A DNA stretch of 64,000 nucleotides from Selaginella moellendorffii (GCF_000143415.4 NW_003314269.1:1539863-1603862); one strand, 5' to 3'; positions 29,975-41,124 are shown, numbered from the stretch's first letter. Numbers and translations: made by a program. The notes: a model not told the origin generated them from the sequence alone.

Positions 29975-32644
29975 TTACAGCAGGAAGTCCGGTACCACGG
30001 CTGCTCGAGGGGCGAACTTTAACGGACTCTTTGCTCGTTTCCTGTGGTGTTGTCTCTTGGAACGTTGTTTCTCTTGATCCTGTTGTTGCTGCTCGCCTTG
30101 ATCCTGCTGCTTCTCACTGTCGAGGCCTTCCTGTGGTACTGCTGTTAAATCTCCTCCTTCCGCAGGGTGTTTCTCCCTTCGGTGCCTCCGACGGTGGTGG
30201 TGGTGGTGCTTTTGAGCAGCATTGCTGGATTCCGGGAGCGAGCCGTCACGGTGGCTCCCGGACTTGTTGTTGAGTAAAACGTCCCGTATGGCACTGGAGA
30301 GAACCGAGTTTTTGAGAGCACCCTTGGACGTCATGGGAACGCTGCCGAAGTCGTTCTCCTCGTCCGTGACCTTGACAACGACGGAGCGGGCTTTCGGACG
30401 CTTGGGCTTGTTCCACACCAGCAATTCTTCCGCCAGCTTGTAGTTGTCATCAGCGGCTGCCGGTTGCGCCTGTGGAGCCTCGGCGCCAAGTAGTCCTTCC
30501 TCCTGCCTCGTTTCCTTTGGCAAGTAGTACTTTTCGTTCTTCTTCCTGTGCTGCTCCAAAAGGCCGGCACTCTCATCGACGAATGCAGTGTCCTCTTCCT
30601 TTTTGTGTGTGAAAAGCGAGCTCGACTCCGGTAGCAATTCTGTGTCTTGAAGCTGATCGTCACCAAGCACATTCTTGAGCTCGCTAAGATCGTCGAGCAG
30701 CTCGAGGCCATCAGGGACCACCACCCTTTGCTGAGAAAACTGGGACACAGGTCCCAAATCCTTCGCAAAAGCTTCCCGGATCCCCGCAAGCACACCTCCA
30801 GATCCAGCCTCGTCTTCTATGAAGCTGATAAGCCCAAACAGGTTGCTGGCTCGCTCCTGGACTTCCGTGTCCACGTGACTCTGCAAACTTCCAGCGTTCT
30901 CTCTGATCAACGTTAACATTCTTCCGAGAGGCTCTTGAGCTTGTTCTTCATCCGCAACATTCCCATTTGATTTTATCTCTTCGTACTCAAACTTATCCAC
31001 CACCTCTGCGTCGATAGCAGTGTCAGCAGCACTCGCAAAGTGAACCAAAATCTTCAGCACTGCCTGGAGAAAAACAGCTTGTACTGAAGGTGGAAGCTTC
31101 TTCATGCGAGGCTGAAGCAGCGCCTCGACAATCTCAAACAAATCATCCGCCAACTCCACGTACTCCCCTGCTATCCATGCGGCCGCAGCTAAAACTCTAT
31201 GAATGTGACTGTTCTCCCAAGTCGACGAATCTATTAGAAAGTCCCGAGCTAGCCTTGAAAGATCCTTCCTCACGCTTTCTACTCTAAGCCCGATATCTAC
31301 AAGCTGCCTCTCTACTTCCTTTCCCTGCTCGAAATTTGGAACTCTAACCAGCTCTCCCAAAACTCCAACGTACCAGGAGAAATCCGTGACAAGCTCGTAA
31401 AAGGACCTGCTGCACGTTGACAAGATAGAAGACAAGAGCTCGTTGCAAAAGATCTTCTCGGCACTTAGCGCATATCTCATCAAGATCTGTACAGTGTCGG
31501 CAAGGTTGGAGTCCGAGACCATGCTGACGATGAGCCGTAGCGAGGCCATTTGAACGCTGGGATCCACATCGTTCAAGCAGCTGATAATCACCGACTTGCT
31601 CTGCGTGACGAGCTGAGGATAAACCGGCAACAAGTCGAGCACTGCCTGGAGTCCCAAGTACTTGAGATTCGGATCGTCGTCCTCCCCTTCTCCTCCGTGA
31701 GAAGCCGCGAGAATCTCTTGCAGCTTTCCAGCGGCGAGCTCCACCACCTCGGTGTTATCCAAGAGTCCCACCGTTATAGTTCGTATGCACTCGAGCACAA
31801 GAGACTTCGCGCTGGTCCTTCGCATTTGCTCGCAGAGTGGCTCGGCAATCTTCTTCGCTAGCCGGGGCTCGAGCGGCATGAGAAGTGCAAAGAGTTTGAC
31901 GAGCTTGATGAGCAGCCAGTTGTTGGTCGATTCCACCAGAAGCCTGTAGAGCTCGGGAGCGAGGAGAAGATATGGCTGGGGGTCCTGCCGAGCGAGCTCG
32001 TGAAGAACACTCACACAAGCCGCCACCACCTGTGAGTCCCGATCGTCGAGCTTCTCCACCAGTCTCTTGAAAGCCACTCTTATAGACTCTGGATGCTTGG
32101 AGAAAACCTTGAAGAGCACCAGCGTCGCCTTCTTCCGGATGTAGAGCTTGCTACTGCCCAGCATCGTCAGCACGTCCTGCGTGAGATCCCTGACCAGATC
32201 CGGCGTCGCGATCCGCGACAGGCACTCGAGCGCCATGCCGGCCTCAAATTCGTTCTTGCTGGACAGATCCTTCTTGAGGAGATTCGTGATGAGCAGCAGC
32301 ACGTCGGTGGAATCGGTGAAGCTCTGCGACGCAGCCAGGTAGCCGATCTTCTTGTGGGAGAATTTGGGCATGCTCATCACCTCCACGACCTGGAATGCCG
32401 CCCAGGCCATGTCCACGCCGTGGAGAGCGTTCAAGTAGGCGAGCTTGTGGACCGCCGCCGCCTTGATATGTGGATCCGTCGCCTTGATCTCCTTGCGGAT
32501 CTCTTCCAGCGCCTTGGCCACGTACCTGGATTCGCCGCTCGCGGCCGCCTGGCTGCGCAACCCCTTGACCAGATCGTCCAGGCTGCGCTGGAAGAGGTAA
32601 TCCATCACTGCCGCCATCGCTGCCCTAAAGGGAGCTAGCTCCAA
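29975..32644 (-). CDS. AP3D: AP-3 complex subunit delta
   Basis: Single exon of 889 codons; the ATG at 32644 or a later one at 32617 (MAAVMDYLFQ) may be used. The adaptin N-terminal HEAT-repeat trunk covers about residues 1-600, with the family landmarks FQRSLDDLVKGLR, AAVHKLAYLNALHGVDMAWAAFQVVEVMS, KKIGYLAASQSF and STNNWLLIKLVKLFALLMPLEPRL. The hinge and ear portion is charged and low in complexity (His-rich HHHHHRRRHRREK and KQQDQGEQQQQ), with a basic tail. AP-3 sorts cargo from the trans-Golgi or endosomes to the vacuole membrane. The Arabidopsis orthologue is, as I recall, also intronless. Confidence 0.95.
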   Translation of the reverse strand: MELAPFRAAMAAVMDYLFQRSLDDLVKGLRSQAAASGESRYVAKALEEIRKEIKATDPHIKAAAVHKLAYLNALHGVDMAWAAFQVVEVMSMPKFSHKKIGYLAASQSFTDSTDVLLLITNLLKKDLSSKNEFEAGMALECLSRIATPDLVRDLTQDVLTMLGSSKLYIRKKATLVLFKVFSKHPESIRVAFKRLVEKLDDRDSQVVAACVSVLHELARQDPQPYLLLAPELYRLLVESTNNWLLIKLVKLFALLMPLEPRLAKKIAEPLCEQMRRTSAKSLVLECIRTITVGLLDNTEVVELAAGKLQEILAASHGGEGEDDDPNLKYLGLQAVLDLLPVYPQLVTQSKSVIISCLNDVDPSVQMASLRLIVSMVSDSNLADTVQILMRYALSAEKIFCNELLSSILSTCSRSFYELVTDFSWYVGVLGELVRVPNFEQGKEVERQLVDIGLRVESVRKDLSRLARDFLIDSSTWENSHIHRVLAAAAWIAGEYVELADDLFEIVEALLQPRMKKLPPSVQAVFLQAVLKILVHFASAADTAIDAEVVDKFEYEEIKSNGNVADEEQAQEPLGRMLTLIRENAGSLQSHVDTEVQERASNLFGLISFIEDEAGSGGVLAGIREAFAKDLGPVSQFSQQRVVVPDGLELLDDLSELKNVLGDDQLQDTELLPESSSLFTHKKEEDTAFVDESAGLLEQHRKKNEKYYLPKETRQEEGLLGAEAPQAQPAAADDNYKLAEELLVWNKPKRPKARSVVVKVTDEENDFGSVPMTSKGALKNSVLSSAIRDVLLNNKSGSHRDGSLPESSNAAQKHHHHHRRRHRREKHPAEGGDLTAVPQEGLDSEKQQDQGEQQQQDQEKQRSKRQHHRKRAKSPLKFAPRAAVVPDFLL

Positions 32645-32711
32645 GAAAGAATTATCCCATGGAAGGGCTTTTGAGTAACTTCGAGAGAATAGTCCTCTCC
32701 TCTTTACATCG

Positions 32712-34198
32712 TCACATTATACTTGCGTGTTCTTCTCTCTGTCTTGTTTTCTCTGGTTTCAAGTAAGGCGCGACGTGATCCAACATTTCTTGATCCGAGA
32801 TGGAGAGATGATCTCCGGAGAACGTCACGAATTGGATCCTTCCTTGTTCATGGAGTGACTTTAGACCAATCCAGTCTTCCTTGTATAGAGCAGTCTGATA
32901 GGACAGAGAAAAGAATGAAACCAAAGTTTCTGGAATCGAGTGGAGTACCTCTTCCATCGGTAACACTTTCGTTAGATCGTTGGGAGGAAAGAATCCAAAC
33001 CAAGCGGTTTCTTGCGGCACCAGGACTGTGTCCTTGTCAAACTGGAAGTTAAAATCGAGCGAGCGTCAGCCATACGGTGGATACGATAGGAAGAAAAAAC
33101 CTTGACAAGGACGAGCTGATTCAAGTCACTGAGACGGTGCTTGAATGTTGCGTTGCGATTCTGGGGAAGCTCGTTATTCAGCTTTGGAAGGAATACACAG
33201 CTCCGATAATAGGACGACAAATCCTGGAAATTTTCGTAAGGAAGCTCATAGTTAAAGGACGCGATGATGGTAGTCACTTGCAAACCTTGGGCATTTTTAT
33301 ATATCCAGTGGGTGCTAGATGGTTCTGCAAGATGGTTCTGTAAGTGGGAAAAATATTTCTCAGAAACGTAAAGCTGGGAGCTACCTGAACAAAATCGCTG
33401 TAGACACCCATATGAAGGATGATATCGGCCAATGCGCAGAAGGAATAGGCCTGAAAATCAACTCGTCAAGAGGCAACCCGAACGAAATGGAAGCTTACGC
33501 ACTGCGCAAAGAGGCAAAGACGCGATGCCAGCGTGAGGACCACCCAGAGAGACCATATTGTTAACCTGAAGTAGCATACGAGTCAGTTAGATTACGTCTA
33601 GAGTACCATAGCGAACTTACAGGAGGTCCATCACACCATTCAATCAATCCTCTTCCTATCAAGTTTCCCTGTGGAAAACATGAACACGGTAATGATAGAG
33701 ATGTGGTTTCTTCGTTCAGGCTCTACCTGGGAAAGACCAACGATGTTGTAGCCTCCAGCAAGCTCTGGAATAAGTTTGATCTACAGAAGAGAACTTTGAA
33801 AAACGGCTCAAAGTCGCCAGACACAAGTTAAATACCTCCTTACACGCGAGCTCAACTTGCTTGTCAAGGCGCAGAAACCACGAATCGCTGGCCCCGTTAC
33901 CAATTTCGCTAGGAAAACCACTGGGCATCAGCAAAAGTACTAGAGAAACTATGAACTTGAGGACTGACATGCAGTAGCCAGGAGCTCCACTCATAGTGCC
34001 GAGATCAGTAGTGAACTTGGTGATACCGTGGTGCTTGCACTCATCGGAAATTCCTGAGGATTCAAGCAAACTCAATTAACTTCGCAGATCGCAGCAACGG
34101 AACTGACCATGCAAGACGACGAATGGCAAGACTGATGACGCCGCGGGAGAGAGTTGGAGCATCGCCCAAGAGGCCACCAGGAGCAAGAACTTCATCAT
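32712..34198 (-). CDS. PPT1: Palmitoyl-protein thioesterase 1 homologue
   Basis: Exons 34198-34108, 34053-33969, 33908-33836, 33780-33727, 33668-33621, 33565-33503, 33450-33385, 33324-33286, 33223-33101, 33041-32949 and 32894-32712. A signal peptide (MMKFLLLVASWAMLQLSPAAS) precedes FVVLHG and the alpha/beta-hydrolase core. The catalytic triad is visible as GLSQGN (Ser), FDKDTVLVP (Asp) and SGDHLSIS (His). CVFLPKLNNELP and ETAWFGFFPP are family hallmarks. The enzyme removes palmitate from cysteine in lysosomes or vacuoles. The exon at 33324-33286 is preceded by a small duplication (aaccatct) that offers two competing acceptors. Confidence 0.92.
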
Positions 34199-34283
34199 TT
34201 CCGCTCGTAGCTCTAGGGCTTATTTTATAAATAAAAAAAGCCATTTTTGTTGAAGATATGATCGTTGAACTTTCGAGAATCGT

Positions 34284-35130
34284 CTACTTTGCTGGAGCAG
34301 CGGGAGGCGCCGCGGGAGCAGCAGCACCGGGAGCGGCAGCAGCGTCGGCGGGCGCTCCTTCTCCTTCCTTTGGTTTCTCTTCAACTTTCTTTCGTGGATT
34401 GTTGTCTGTCAAGTACTTCGCTAGAAACTCCACTGGATCCACAGGCCTACACACTTTCCATGCACGAATAAGAAGGGCCATAACAGAAACTAGAAGCTAT
34501 ACCTCTCAATCACCAAGCGTTGCATTCCTTGCAATAAGAGAGGCACCACTCTCGTTTCCTGCGAATCCACAACGTTGGACGAAATCATTTTTGAGAAGAA
34601 TCTCGTCATACCAAGTACTGTCGCACGGGCATAGCCTTGGCTTCGGCCATCTCTTGGTCACTCGGCTGCATGAACACGAAAGAGTTGTAGAAAGTTTTCT
34701 CCGAGACCAGAAAAACAAAAGAAAAAAGAAAGACTTACAGGAGGCGGAGATCCGGACTCCGAGGCCATCAAATTACTCAGCTGCGTGAGTCCATCAGCAG
34801 CGGCAGCAGATGCACCTGGTTGATCGATCGATGAGAAAAACGAATGAAACCAATGAAAACGTCAATAAAGACAAGCAAAAACAAGAAACCATAGATCACA
34901 ACGAAGCTCGAATTATCAGCAATGCAAGAAACCATAGATCGAAATCTGGACAAAGAACAAAGAACCGCTCGAAATATCAACAATGCAACCAAAAACAAGA
35001 AACTAGATCGAAATTTGGACAAAGAACCTTCTCGCTGCGCCGATCGACAAAGAATCGCTCGAAATATCAATCAATCAATCAGCACAGAGAAAGATTTCTT
35101 GCCTGCAGGTTGCGCGGGGACGGCATCCAT
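34284..35130 (-). CDS. DPY30: DPY30-domain protein
   Basis: Exons 35130-35103 (28 nt), 34815-34739, 34665-34612, 34558-34503 and 34446-34284; 125 residues. The Dpy-30 helix pair reads AMPVRQYLETRVVPLLLQGMQRLVIERPVDPVEFLAKYLTDNN when spliced, closely matching DPY30. After it comes a basic then Ala/Pro-rich tail that is absent from animal DPY30. DPY30 dimerises and docks in COMPASS H3K4 methyltransferase complexes; the same fold also docks axonemal proteins, so a ciliary role cannot be excluded. The first intron, 34816-35102, has a GC donor, and only that choice keeps the frame (PA|GASAA). Confidence 0.88.
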
Positions 35131-35461
35131 GGCAGCGGCAGATCAAATCACGAAGAACAGTGAATGCGTGCGCGGAGTAGTAGATTCCCAGCCGGATCAG
35201 CCACAAGGAGCTCCACTGCCCTCGATCGCTCCACCACCACCTCCGCCTCTTCTTTCCCTCCTCGCCGCCCGCTAATGCCCCCTGCATTGTGCCTCGTGCC
35301 CTTTCAGCCCTACACGTCAGACGGATACTCCCTGACACGTCACCAACATACTGCCACGTGGACACGCGAATCTAGGGCTTGGATGGCGTATTCTCCCGAA
35401 AGAGTGTGGGATGCCCCGGGGCGTGGCACGGCGGCTGGGCGCGCCCTCTTTCGCCTCTACA
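35131..35461. promoter_or_regulatory. Divergent promoter region of DPY30 and EVG1
   Basis: 331 bp between two divergent starts. It contains a C/T-rich tract at about 35220-35270 and repeated cacgt/cgtca-type ACGT cores at about 35310-35360. No TATA box is clear. Confidence 0.4.
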
Positions 35462-36518
35462 ATGGATTCGCCGCCGCCAGGCAAAAGGGCGAGCAATTCT
35501 CGCTGCAAAACAGGCTCGCGATTCTTCGCCGCCTTGCCAACACCTCGCAAGAAGGTCGTGATCTTCTTCTTCTTTTCTAACGAGTGATCCTCCATTTCCT
35601 TCGCTCGCAGAGAGGGCGGAAGAGCCGGCGCCCGTGAATCGCAAGGTTGCTCTTTGTAAATCCTCCAAGCATTGATCTCACAAACCGGAAAAATGGAAGT
35701 TTTTCTTGTTGCCTCTTGCGAATTTGATCCTATCAGAGAAATCTCTGAGCTTTGCTGCAGCCCAAGGTGAGAGTGCCCCGGTTCCGGAGGAGGCCGAGCC
35801 CGGAGGACGTGCCGCCTTTTCCAGTGCATGGCTATGGCGGCAAGCGAAAGGCATCCCTTATAATCGAGAAGGCGAGGGAGGAGTTTGAGAACATATCACT
35901 TCCGCCACCTCCAACGAGTAAGTTTTCCCTCTTCTTTGTTTCGTTGCCCACATTCCCATGGTTTTAGAGCCCGTGCTGGACGAGAAAGAGAAGCAAAGGC
36001 TTCAAACCATCTTCGAGTGGCACGGTCTCCTGGAAGAGGTATGGATCTAGATTTCCAGCGTGGAGAACTTTTGTAGATTCGAGAGCGCAGGGGGAAGTTC
36101 TGGTGGCACCCAAGATCACTCCCGTGCCGCGGATTCGCAAGGGCTCCAGGGAGGAGAAGGAGCAACTCTTGGATCTAAGTAAGAATCATGGAGTTCTTCT
36201 CGTTGTTCTTTCGTCATGTTTGCCTTGGATTGCCAGTTTCCAAGGAGATTGAGGAGCGAGAGGAGTTCTTGCGAGACATGCAAAAGTACGGCAAAGACGA
36301 GGAGTACCGGAGCCAGATCCAAATGGAGATCCACGACGTAAAAAACCATCTTCCTCTCTAGCCTTTGCAATCAAATCTTTCGTTTCGCGCAGCGAGTCAA
36401 GCAGATGAAGCAACTGGACAAGCTCATAACCGCGGAGGAAGAGAGGCGCGCCATGGAATTCCGCGCAAAACAAGAAGAGAAAGCCAAGAGTGTTTCCTGG
36501 AGCGACAACGATCTATAA
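35462..36518 (+). CDS. EVG1: UPF0193 (EVG1 / C22orf23) family protein
   Basis: Exons 35462-35554, 35613-35645, 35761-35917, 35968-36038, 36091-36178, 36237-36337 and 36393-36518; all phases agree when the second acceptor (cagag|agg) is used before 35613. The product has about 222 residues. The conserved core is DEKEKQRLQTIFEWHG, then ISKEIEEREEFLRDMQKYGK, EYRSQIQMEIHDRVKQM, matching the human EVG1 order KEKQRLQNIF, EIQERKEFLADM, YRGIILAEISQKLREM. This family is found in organisms with motile cilia and is thought to be axonemal. A Pro/Arg-rich start and a Glu-rich end are seen. The next gene starts only 61 bp downstream. Confidence 0.82.
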
Positions 36519-36579
36519 ACAAAACGATCCCATTTAAAAAAATTTGACACGTTAGAGAAACCTAAGTTAGGGTTCTAGT

Positions 36580-37857
36580 ATGTTTCTCTCGTTGTTCTTC
36601 CTCGCGATCGTGCTCCTCCGCGCAAATGCCACGGTCGTCATCACGACTCCCACGAATCAGTCCATGCCCTTCTCGGACATGGAGGCGGGATTCGGTAAGT
36701 TCTTCCCGCTCCAAAAGCATCCGTGAATTTGTGGAAATTCTCTCCCAGCTCCTCGCGTCCCGCAAGCCGGGATTTTGGGCCTCCTCTACCGCGGCAATCC
36801 ACTGGACGCTTGCGATCCGCTCAAGACCGGGCCGGCTCTAGACCAGAGCCCATTCTCTTCGTTCGTCCTCGTGAAGCGTGGAGCTTGCCGGTTTGAGAAG
36901 AAGGTGCGCAACGCCCAGGACGCTGGATTCTCGGCAGTGATCGTCTACAACGATGAAGATGGCCGCGACCTTGTGATTAGTAAGTTCTTCCTAGTGGAGC
37001 TTCTCGCGAAGATAACATCAGATGTGATCCTTTCATACTTTTTCTTTGCAGTGTCGGGTGATTCGTATGGGATTAAGATCCCGGCGGTATTTGTCTCCCA
37101 CGCAGCGGGAAAGGTTCTGTGGAGGTACGCTGGAAATCCACAGACGAGGTGCTTCATTTTCCCGACGCTGGACTACCCGGCCTGGTCCGTCATGGCGGTG
37201 GCTTTCATCTCGCTTCTCGCGGTCACGGCTGTGCTGGCGACGTTCTTCTTCGTGCGGAGGCACCGCTTGCGTCGGCTTGGCTCGAGGCTGCTGCTGCCGC
37301 GAGAGCCTCCGGGACTGACTTCCTCGGAGGTGAGATCGCTGCCGACGTTGGTGTATAGGCGCGCTGGCGATGGTGACGATCAGGCAGACACTTGCGTGAT
37401 CTGCATGGAGGAGTACGAGGACGGGCAGAAGCTCCGGGTTCTTCCGTGCCGACACGGTGAGCGAGCGAAAGCTTGGCTTTGTTTCTTACTGTTGCGTTTG
37501 TTCTTCGCAGCTTTCCACGCAGCTTGTGTCGATCAATGGCTCGTGACGAGGAAGCCCTTTTGTCCCGTTTGCAAGAGGGACGCGCACGCAAAGTCGGAAG
37601 CTCCCACAGCCTCGGAGAGCACTCCACTTCTCACAGCGAGAGCTCCTGCGGCGGTGGCGGTGGCGGTGGTGCCGGCGCAAACTTCCGCGTCGCCGCTCCT
37701 TCATCACTCGGGATCCCCCATTCCGGTTCCAGCTCCAGCTCCTCCATCAGACACTCTTCTATTTCGGAGCGCGTCGCTGACGAATACCGCTCCATCGAGC
37801 AGAACAGTTCCAGCAAAAATCATGGCTTCCTCTTGGCCTCGAGGCCTGCAGGCTTAA
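36580..37857 (+). CDS. RMR: RMR-type PA/TM/RING-H2 protein
   Basis: Exons 36580-36694, 36749-36979, 37052-37456 and 37511-37857. A signal peptide (MFLSLFFLAIVLLRANA) leads into a protease-associated domain (VLVKRGACRFEKKVRNAQDAGFSAVIVYND), a transmembrane helix (VMAVAFISLLAVTAVLATFFF), and a RING-H2 finger: [31 protein letters not shown] then CPVCK. A long Ser/Pro/Ala-rich cytosolic tail follows. RMR proteins sort storage proteins to the protein storage vacuole via the luminal PA domain, and the RING may give E3 ubiquitin ligase activity. A telo-box-like ttagggttc sits 12 bp before the ATG. Confidence 0.94.
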
Positions 37858-40800
37858 AGGCTGCAAAGTGAAGGGAAGAAAGATGTTTTTCTTTTTTCGT
37901 ATGGCTCGAGTATGTCTAGTGCTGAAGGGGTCGCAAAAGAGTCGCGACTGTGTCTCCTCCACCATACCGCAAAATGATCGGCCGGTAAGCCTCAATTCTC
38001 TTTGTCTTCCTTCCTCTCATGTTGGTCTTACAGCTTCATCTTTGGCTGCATCTAACCTTTTAATGAGAATAAGATTTGCCCTGTATATTGTTATGCTTTC
38101 GCTTTAGGGGCTGTACGCTCCATTTACAATTGAGAACATTTTAGGGATGGAAGAACTACATTACGGCTTTTATAAAGGTCGTGAGGGCCCATTAAAATAA
38201 TGAGCAGTAGTCGTCCTAAGAGTTAATGTGTAGAGTTGTGGCCGCTAGTAGAAATTTTCCAAGCCAGACTCCAATGTAAAATCTGAGGAGAGTTCCATGG
38301 CGTCCAAGCTCCTGACGTTTTTAGCTTCTGGTATACTTACATTCTAATACCATGATTATCACTGATAATTATTCCACTTGAAAAATATTGAGATTTTCCA
38401 GTAAATACACATTAAAAGACATTCACTTCTAAAAGACTGAGAACAGGCTTTGGACCATTTTTCGTGGTTGTTATCTCCTCTCCATGCAATTAGAAGCACG
38501 AGATATGCCATTACAGTTCTCTCATTGAGATTGTTTTTTTTTATAATAACATTAAAAGGGTAAAGTTACAAGCTAAATGTCTGGCATTCCAAGTGCATGA
38601 ATAACAATTACCAAAAAATTTGGTTCAAAACTTATTCAGTCCTAGAAGTTAATGCTTTCACAGGATCTTGTAAACAAAGGAAAACTTTGTGAGTGTAGTT
38701 ATAATTCTAAAAATAAATATAATCACACTTTTTAAGGAAGGGGTTATAGAGAGAATTAAAGTGAAACAATATTTTATATTTTGACATGTAATTTTAAGTG
38801 AGGAGTTCAAAACAGAAAGCAAAAATGGAAAAAAGAAGAGGCTTTAGCAAAAAAACCATAAAAATGGATGAAATATCTTTAAATATGAGTTCAAGGATTA
38901 TTTAATATAATACATTTAAATGACATTGTGTTTTGTTATAATTTTTTAGTTAAATAAGCCATTTTTATGTTATTATATCAACAAAAGCATAAATATTTAT
39001 ATTTTAACTTTTGTGAGGATGTGGGGAATGAGGAGGGGTGAGAAAGTTCCTGGACGTGATTATGAGCAAAAAATAACATTAATAAAAACTTTTTGAACAT
39101 CATCTTCTCCTTGAAGTATATTATGAATTTTCAGTTAGGGATTATTTCCCAGACTTGCCAAATTCCTGGATCTGGTGAAATATCATATGCATTCCCTCAA
39201 ACTAAAATGGGAATTAAAATATATTATATTATAAAATTCAATTATAAATTATACATTATAACTTATATTTAAAATAAAATATAATATCTAATATAAATAA
39301 ATTAAAGGTTTTATAATTATTATATATTATGAAAATTATATAGGAAAAAACACAAAAAACTTAAATCTTAATATATAAAAATATTTAAATCTAAATCTAA
39401 ATGGTTTCTAAAAAATCCTTAAAAAAAGAGTAAAATAAAAGTTTCATATAATCATACGAAATAATACATTAAGCTAAGACATATAAACATAGTCCTATGC
39501 TAAATAATACCGTAAATTAATATTAAAATAATTTCTTAAAAAATGTTTCTTTTTATGTGAATCTTGATAATAAAAAGACTATGATTCATAACCCCTTTTA
39601 TAAGTTTTCTAATCAAGTAATAAATTGGTTCGATTCTGAATTTCAAAATAAATAAATATTAAAAAATTACCTATTAATTAAACTCTTACTAGAATGTTTT
39701 TTTATAAACATAAAGACCTAAGAAAAAAAATTTAGTTTCATAATGATCTAATTGGCAAAGAAATTCTTCATTTTTAAATTAAAAAAATATACAAATATTC
39801 TTTTATACTTTTTTATAAAACATGTATGTTAATCATCACCAAGATCCATTTATACTAAAGGTGGCCATTTTCTAGAATTTACCAAATGTAACCTCTAAAT
39901 TAATAAAATGATTCACAAAAGTAAAAATTAATTAATTTCAAAATATTATAAATTATACATTTACTTATATAAAAATGATTTAATAATAATTATTCTACAT
40001 TACCAGGATGCTTTCTATATAAACTTCAAGACCTAGGCACAAAATTAAGTTTCATAATGATCTAACTGGCAAAGAAATTCCTGATTTAATAAAAAATGTA
40101 TGTTAATCATCACCAAGATTCATCTATACTAAAAGTAGCTATTTTATAGAATTTAACAAGCAATAAAATAATCCACTATACTAAAAATTAGTTAATTCTA
40201 AAATCTTACGAATTATACATTTGCTTATATATAAAAATGATTTAATATTAATTAGTATACATTACCAGGATGAATGCTATATAAACATAAAGACTTAGGG
40301 AGAAAATTAAGTTTCATCATGATCTAATTGAGAAAGAAAATTCCTGATTTTAAATTAAAATAAAATATAAATATTTTTAAATAATATTTTTTAAAAAAAT
40401 ATATTAAACATCACCAAGATCCATTAGTATTAAAGGTGGCCATTTCCTAGAATTTACCAAGTGTAACATCAAAAGTAATAAAGTTATTCACAAAAGAAAA
40501 AATTTGTTAATTTTTAAAATTAAACAAATATATAAATATATTTGAATAAAATTTTTAAAAATGTATATTAATCATCACCAAGATCTATTGATACTAAAGG
40601 TGGCAATTTTATAGAATTTACCAAGTGTAACCTCTAAAGTAATAAAGTGATTCACAAACGTAAAAATTAATTAATTTTAAAATATTATGAATTATACATT
40701 TATTTATATATATAAATGATTTATTATTAATTAGTATACATTACTAGAATGATTGCTATACAAACATAAAGACCTAGGGAAAAAATTGAGTTTCATCATG

Positions 40801-41040
40801 ATCTAATTAGGAAAGAAATTCCTAATTTTTAAATTAAAAAAATATATAAATATTTGAAAAAATGAATGTTAATCATCACCAAGATCTATTGATACTAAAG
40901 GTGGCCATTTCCTAGAATTTATGAAGTGTAATATCTAAAGGTATAAAGCGATTCATAAAAGTAAAAATTAATTAATTATAAAATATTATAAATTAAACAT
41001 TTACTTATATATAAGAATGATTTAGTATTAATTAGTCTAA
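37858..41040. other. AT-rich intergenic region
   Basis: Very A/T-rich, no gene recognised. From about 39730 on it consists of a degenerate tandem repeat array (separate entry). Confidence 0.6.
39700..41040. repeat. Degenerate tandem repeat, unit about 160-300 bp, five copies
   Basis: The phrase aatcatcaccaagatc(c/t)at followed by atactaaaggtggccattt recurs at about 39829, 40103, 40405, 40568 and 40870. Between copies come, in order, agaatttaccaagtgtaac, gattcacaaaagtaaaaatt, acatttacttatatat, cattaccaggatg, cataaagacctagg and agtttcatcatgatctaatt. The third spacing is about half, so one unit is partly deleted. A further diverged segment lies at about 53470-53560. Confidence 0.75.
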
Positions 41041-41076
41041 TTTATTATAGTTCACTTATTACTCAGATATGGTAAT

Positions 41077-41077
<1 letters not shown>

Positions 41078-41124
<47 letters not shown>
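41078..41124. repeat. (TA)n microsatellite
   Basis: An uninterrupted run of alternating A and T about 45 bp long. Confidence 0.95.

Noticed and set aside
32093-32638. 181-codon + strand frame
   Set aside because: Antisense to the conserved AP-3 delta trunk.
33231-33286. In-frame 54-nt retained-intron candidate in PPT1
   Set aside because: With the second acceptor at 33325, the exon reads NHLAPTGYIKMPK, which fits PPT1, and an ordinary 62-nt GT-AG intron follows.
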